A program made the position numbers and the translations under genes. A DNA stretch of 36,389 nt, taken from Glomus cerebriforme (lineage: Eukaryota; Glomeromycota; Glomeromycetes; Glomerales; Glomeraceae). The stretch is from NCBI GenBank assembly GCA_003550305.1, contig QKYT01000511.1:1-36389 (forward strand), in the 5' to 3' direction. A model generated the notes under the pieces. The model was not told the DNA's origin. It saw only the letters and a list, made by a program, of their open reading frames with translations, and ran no database searches. Shown one piece after another: positions 31,804 to 36,389 of this stretch (positions are counted from its first letter, which is position 1; every line of letters begins with the position of its first letter).

Positions 31804-31984
31804 TTATTACTAAAGACATATATATCGTGGACTACTAAAAAGATTTATTATGAATGAAATTTAAATTTGTATTCTCTTTTATTTCTAATTGTTAAAACAT
31901 TAAACTTAAAAACTAAATTATCTAAATAATTTTTAAATTTATCCTGTATCATCTTACTAAAGAACATATTTTCCAAAATCTGAT

Positions 31985-32395
31985 GTGCATTATCATTTAA
32001 ATTCCACAATACTTGCAATTCAAACAATGTTTATTGGGAATGATGATACACCACCAACATATGGCAAATATTTACTTGAGTGTATTGAAAATAATCAATT
32101 ATCTTTTGATTTAATTCCAACCTCTATTTCACAATTTGCTTTATATACGATTCAAAATATTCAAAAAAAGATTTCCTGAATCTGAATTTCATCATTTAAT
32201 GCGGATTTATGATACACAGCAATTACCTTTAACTCAAACTTTAATTAATAAATATGGCGAAAGAGAGATTAAAATTATTCCATTACCAATTAACATTGAC
32301 CCATAATGACTTTGTGGAGCCTATCAAGGATTTGTTTGAAGTGGGTGTTTAATAGCCAGATTGAATTGCAGGAATTATTGAAGCAGATAAAAATA
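31985..32395 (+). pseudogene. broken gene fragment of unknown family
   Basis: Coding-like sequence reads FIGNDDTPPTYGKYLLECIE, QLSFDLIPTSISQFALYTIQ, then shifts frame in the A-run at about 32162-32168 to FPESEFHHLMRIYDTQQLPL, LINKYGEREIKIIPLPINID. It hits TAA TGA at about 32305 and continues weakly (LCGAYQGFV). The frameshift and double stop indicate a pseudogene; no start was found. Not recognised. It is separate from the membrane-protein gene upstream, which ends at 31803. Confidence 0.5.
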
Positions 32396-34204
32396 TAAGA
32401 TAAATAAAACAGTCTTATTCAAAAAATAATCATATAGACACTAGCATAGAAAAAAATCATCATGTACCACAGGCGAAGTCCCAATCATTGTATTTATTTT
32501 TTAACTCTGTATTAATAAAGTGAATCTTTAGAATAATTCACATCTTGTATAAAATTGTTATCAATTATGTGCAGTAAGAACGTATCCCTATACGCAAGTT
32601 CGCAGTAACTGTGACATTGGACATGTGATTTATCTATGCCACTGTATCATGTGATTGTGTATAAGAGGTATCAGATTTATTCGACATATTTTTTCCTTTT
32701 TCAGCCAAACGCTTCAAAAGATATAGACCAACTCTTTTTCGAATCTAATGAGGAAAAAGAAACTTTTTGCGGATTGAGATGATAAAATGAAATGAAAATG
32801 GATAATATGATTTTTCAATCCATTTTGGCCCAAAGATAAGTGGTATACTTTATTAATCCAGAGTTTATTTACTTAAAGTACAATACATAATGTTGATCGT
32901 TAACATCTGCATCTCCTGAAAAATAGGGATAAAGTTTACGCCAATGCTTGGTTAATTTTTTGCAAAAATAATCATGTGAATCTGCCTGCGGGAATCTGAA
33001 ATTTTTTTATAAATACCCTGCCTATATCATTCCAGCTCATGTAATAATAAAAATGCATATACCTAAGAAAATGAAGGTTTTTGCACCGAACTGCGCCATG
33101 AAAGCATGAAAGTTTTTTAACATTTTACATATGGGCTAATTTTTAGGATTTCATATTTTGGTTATTCACTTTTATAGTACTTTTATTAATGAAGAAAAAG
33201 CTAAATAGCTTATCTATGTTGATATAAACTAAGCAATTTCTTTCTGGATATCGATCAGTATTAATGTCTGGACTCCAGAAACAGGCACGTCTGTCATACT
33301 AAATTGTTTGTCGAACAAGATCAACTGATAATTGATCTCTATAATCATATTAAAGTTATTTAACAACATAAATTGTAAACATATTTTAATATAGCAAATA
33401 TTTTTTTTTTTTTACTCGACATTGATATCAATATTAGCTATAAATTTCTGACAAGTTGCAATGATTTATTATAGTTGAAAATAAATTGGTTTGTTAACAA
33501 GTGTGGAAATATTTATAAATCAGAATTTTTTTTGTTTATATTACCGGATTATTTATTTTTTATGTACACGATTTACTATATTAGTTTAAGCTCATTGATC
33601 CGGTACGAAGCAACGAGTTAACGTAGTATTACGCTTTTATATAAGCTTGTTTGACTCGGATAAAAAATAGTGTTACGTTCCGAAGTGAAACCGAAGGATT
33701 TCTGTTACGGCTAGTTTATTAAAATCGTCATCTATTAAATATTTATTATATTTAAATTACTTAAAATTTATTTGTTAAATTATAAAAAAATAAAACCTAT
33801 CAGATATTATGATAGATTAATTTAACAATCCCGGGTTATAAAATTGGGTTGATGCAGGCCTCTAATGACGGGTATTAATAGTATTTTTTTCTAAAATCAT
33901 ATGCTAAGTAATTCATTACATAACTTTTTTTATTAAAGAAATGACAATAATAGCATTTTCACCAATTTCACACGATGTATATTACGCTGTCAAAATCATT
34001 AACATGAAAATTCGAGTAAAATATCAAGTAACAATTTTAGGACATCATGATGTAATTTACTGTAGTATTCTGATTTGTGATTAATTCACAAATTTACGAA
34101 ATTTTAATTAATAAATAAGCAATTTATAATTTTAAACGTGATGTCGACATATAAAAAGTTTAAGCTTGTAGAAATTTTTGTCTATTTTATTTAAATCTTA
34201 TATT
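32396..34204. other. intergenic, no gene seen
   Basis: AT-rich, checked for tRNA-like and coding stretches without success. The patch 33600-33715 is less AT-rich and carries several GTTACG/CGTAAC-type motifs, but no element boundary could be set. Confidence 0.4.
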
Positions 34205-34274
34205 TTACTGCGCCTAAGTTAGAAAATTTTGGGATTATCTGTTATCTGAATATTTTCTAGTAACGGCGCAGTAA
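34205..34274. repeat. 70-bp fold-back element
   Basis: TTACTGCGCC at 34205-34214 and GGCGCAGTAA at 34265-34274 are perfect inverted repeats, and similarity continues inward (GTTAGAAAAT versus CTAGAAAATA read from the right end). It could fold into one long hairpin. It lies 300 bp upstream of the gene at 34573. A tiny MITE with TA at its ends is the simplest reading. Confidence 0.55.
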
Positions 34275-34572
34275 TAGATCTGCAATTACCGTTTTATCTA
34301 TATATATTTTCCGAAATAACTTTTTGAAGAAAATATTAATTTACGGAAATACTTTTCCAGAATAAAAACAAATATATATCGTTGCATATTTTCAAATTTA
34401 TACTATCCCGGATCACAACCGAAACTTAATATTGCAAAGGCGTAGTTTGTGTGCCAAATATTTGTGCATATTGATGATAGTCGTACCGAGCACGTATTTA
34501 TAATAACTGGGACAAGTAATTTCTTTTTTCCTTTTTTTTTAAGAAAAAAAATAAAAAATTCTGAACATCAAA

Positions 34573-36389
34573 ATGAGTGAAATTTCCGTAGAAATCGATA
34601 AAAATGATGCCGATAAAGATCTTGATAAAGATCAACCACATAACGGTAAATCTATTACTTCGATAGAAGTATCACCAAACGGAAATTACCTTATTACTTA
34701 TAGTCAAGAAGACCATTCAATTGTCGGTTGGAATATTAAGGATATAAATGAGGGTCAACTTAAACCAGACTCTTACCACATTGTCAAAAATGATGGAGTA
34801 GAAAAAATATGTGTTTCTGATAATAAGAAACTTGCGTATTGTCTCCCTGGTTATAATAATTATCTAAGTAAGTAATAATTATTGGTTATGTAATCATTTA
34901 TATCAGTAACTAATATTTATTTTTATATTTATTAGCTATAATTGATATGAATAATAACCAAGAAATTAAGTTGAATTTTAATGCAATAGGTTTGTTGATA
35001 ATTGTTCTATTTGCACTTTTAATTCAAGAGGTGAATTTATTTTATATAGTAAAATTTCATATATGGATTTAACATATGATAAAATCATTGAAATTTATTC
35101 TGCACAAACTAATAACAATTGGAGACGTAAAAGAATGTACAGAATACCCAGAGATTCAGAATTGATTAGCTTATCGAAATATGATAAAGTTCATTTATTT
35201 TTCAATAATTACATTTATGAATGGAATATTCTTACTGAAAAAAGTATAAAAATATTTATTAATGAGGAAATAAACAGGAAAGAAGAAGAGGGCGAGGTAA
35301 TAAAATATAGGATTTTGTAATTTATCGCCATGGCTGCCATGGCGATGCATCGCTAGTGTCACGTGATTCATAATTCCGGCCGGAATTAAAGAAATTGCCT
35401 TTTTGGGAATATTGCGTAACCCAAATTTTCTTTTCTCAGAGAGATTCCCAGCTGTAACCCAAATTTTCTTTTTTTCAAACAAAATTGCCTTTTGGATCGT
35501 GTAACGTTACCCAATATCCAAATAAGGGATATTTTGGCCAGCGTTATAAAATTTGGGCAAAATTAAGCATGTGATGAATAACATGTGACAAATAGTGTTT
35601 ATCACACCGAAAAAAATCGTAAATAGTAAAAATGGAAAACTACGGTGTGACGCGGGGGTGCCAATGGCGATAAATTACTTTTTTCTAAAATATATTATAA
35701 TTATTTGTTTAAATTGTATTATAACTAAATATTATTTATTTTGATTACTAATAGCATAACTTCCTCTGGAGAATTAGAAAAGATATTGAAATTTCCAGTA
35801 ATGAAAAGTTTATTTGTCTGGGTATTAAAGATAAAGTTATTATATATTCAATTGAATTAGAAATTATCATTGCTTCTTTAGATAAAAATAATGGTATTAT
35901 TTTTATTATGTTATTTGTTATTAAGCTTTATTATTATTATTATTCGTGCTAAATTGATTTTCTTTATTTAGATGTTCAATTATATAATTTTGTGAGACAT
36001 ATTAGGTATACTTGTTTGTACTCTTTATTACTTCCTTTATTAAACAGTTGTGAAATTTGTAATTCCATCATGAGGCATTGCTGGAAAGAATATTTAGACG
36101 GTATGAAAAGTAATAGCCAATTATTAAAAGTATATCAAGTCACAAGTTTACCTATGGCTCCATTTTTGTTTGATATTACAACCGAATACGCATTTGGAAT
36201 ACTAGATGGATATATTTGGAAGATTAAATTTGAAGAAAAGATATCAAAAATGAATTTTTCATTTGAAAATTTAAATGATGAAAATGATAAATATATAAAA
36301 GACTCAAATTTTGATGAATGTGATGATGTTAAGAAAATCAACGTGACGCAGTGTTCGGCAAATGACTTGAAATGACAAATGAATCAAAT
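34573..36389 (+). CDS. WD40-like protein, N-terminal part, with one frameshift; gene runs off the window
   Basis: Exon 1 is 34573-34867, exon 2 is 34936-35296, exon 3 is 35755-35893 and exon 4 runs from 35972. Introns have GTAAGT, GTAATA and GTATTA donors, and phases 1, 0 and 1 agree. The product starts MSEISVEIDKND with an acidic stretch, then beta-propeller-like segments: SITSIEVSPNGNYLITYS, HSIVGWNIKDI, SICTFNSRGEFILYS, LISLSKYDKVHLFFNN, IYEWNILTE, IEISSNEKFICLGIKDKV. The style matches a multicopy Rhizophagus family that I recall as having a C-terminal ion-transport domain; that end is not in the window. Within exon 2 the frame changes once near 34983-34990 (QEIKLNFNA to RFVDNCSIC), so the gene is either mutated or holds a sequencing error. 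A stop at 36373 ends the readable frame, perhaps beyond an unseen donor. Intron 2 is 458 nt because of a MITE. Confidence 0.65.
35317..35678. mobile_element. MITE-like element, 362 bp, inside intron 2
   Basis: Inverted ends GTAATTTATCGCCATGG (35317-35333) and CCAATGGCGATAAATTAC (35661-35678) match over about 17 bp with one extra base. The interior has further palindromes (CCATGGCTGCCATGG; CACACCG/CGGTGTG) and no coding frame. Removing it leaves an intron of about 96 nt, close to normal size here. No certain target duplication. Confidence 0.75.

Noticed and set aside
35195..35482. 95-codon minus-strand frame across exon 2 and the MITE
   Set aside because: Crosses an exon and an inserted element; no coding features.
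1..36389. CRISPR array, bacterial operons, ribosome binding sites or prophage
   Set aside because: No regularly spaced short repeats with unique spacers; spliced genes and fungal families show this is eukaryotic DNA.

Overview
The window looks like nuclear DNA of a filamentous fungus, most probably an arbuscular mycorrhizal (Glomeromycotina, Rhizophagus-like) fungus. The reasons are very AT-rich sequence, genes with short GT-AG introns (about 68-90 nt), a Sel1-repeat/tyrosine-kinase-like receptor-type gene plus several kinase wrecks, a WD40-like gene of a type I associate with Rhizophagus, a small secreted cysteine-rich protein, and many decayed retroelements and MITEs. There are three single N positions (1462, 9001, 14698). 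No organism name can be proved from the sequence alone.

Layout. 1-345: 3' end of a LINE. 600-2142: a dead copy and then an intact copy of a small MGTRS-type gene, with a 218-bp tandem duplication that contains an N. 2483-3162: a two-exon membrane-protein gene. 4550-7724 (minus): a 1032-aa protein with 16 Sel1 repeats followed by a tyrosine-kinase-like domain. 8868-10518: kinase/Sel1 wreckage. 10.7-18.5 kb: gene-poor repeat territory with a MITE, a short 18S rDNA fragment, a G-rich minisatellite between hairpins, a SINE candidate and an unrecognised broken minus-strand gene. 18.5-19.4 kb: a possible spliced minus-strand gene. 19.6-20.9 kb: a kinase pseudogene adjoining a clean 423-bp mariner/pogo-type MITE. 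21.8-24.2 kb: a second, damaged copy of the 1.5-4.2 kb two-gene cassette. 26054-26416: a secreted protein with two tandem six-cysteine modules. 26.9-29.0 kb: two retroelements inserted one after the other at the same target site. 30181-31803: a four-exon polytopic membrane protein. 34573-36389: a WD40-like gene running off the edge, with one frameshift and a MITE inside an intron.

How things fit together. Genes are independently transcribed; TATA-like boxes lie about 105-120 bp upstream of two of them. The only repeated gene association is the MGTRS gene followed by the membrane-protein gene, present twice about 20 kb apart in the same order and strand. Most of the rest is single genes set in decaying transposable-element sequence. 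The most interesting candidates are the duplicated two-gene cassette, the double-module secreted protein, the N-terminal Sel1 array on a kinase, the minisatellite with matching hairpin flanks, and the stacked retroelement insertions.
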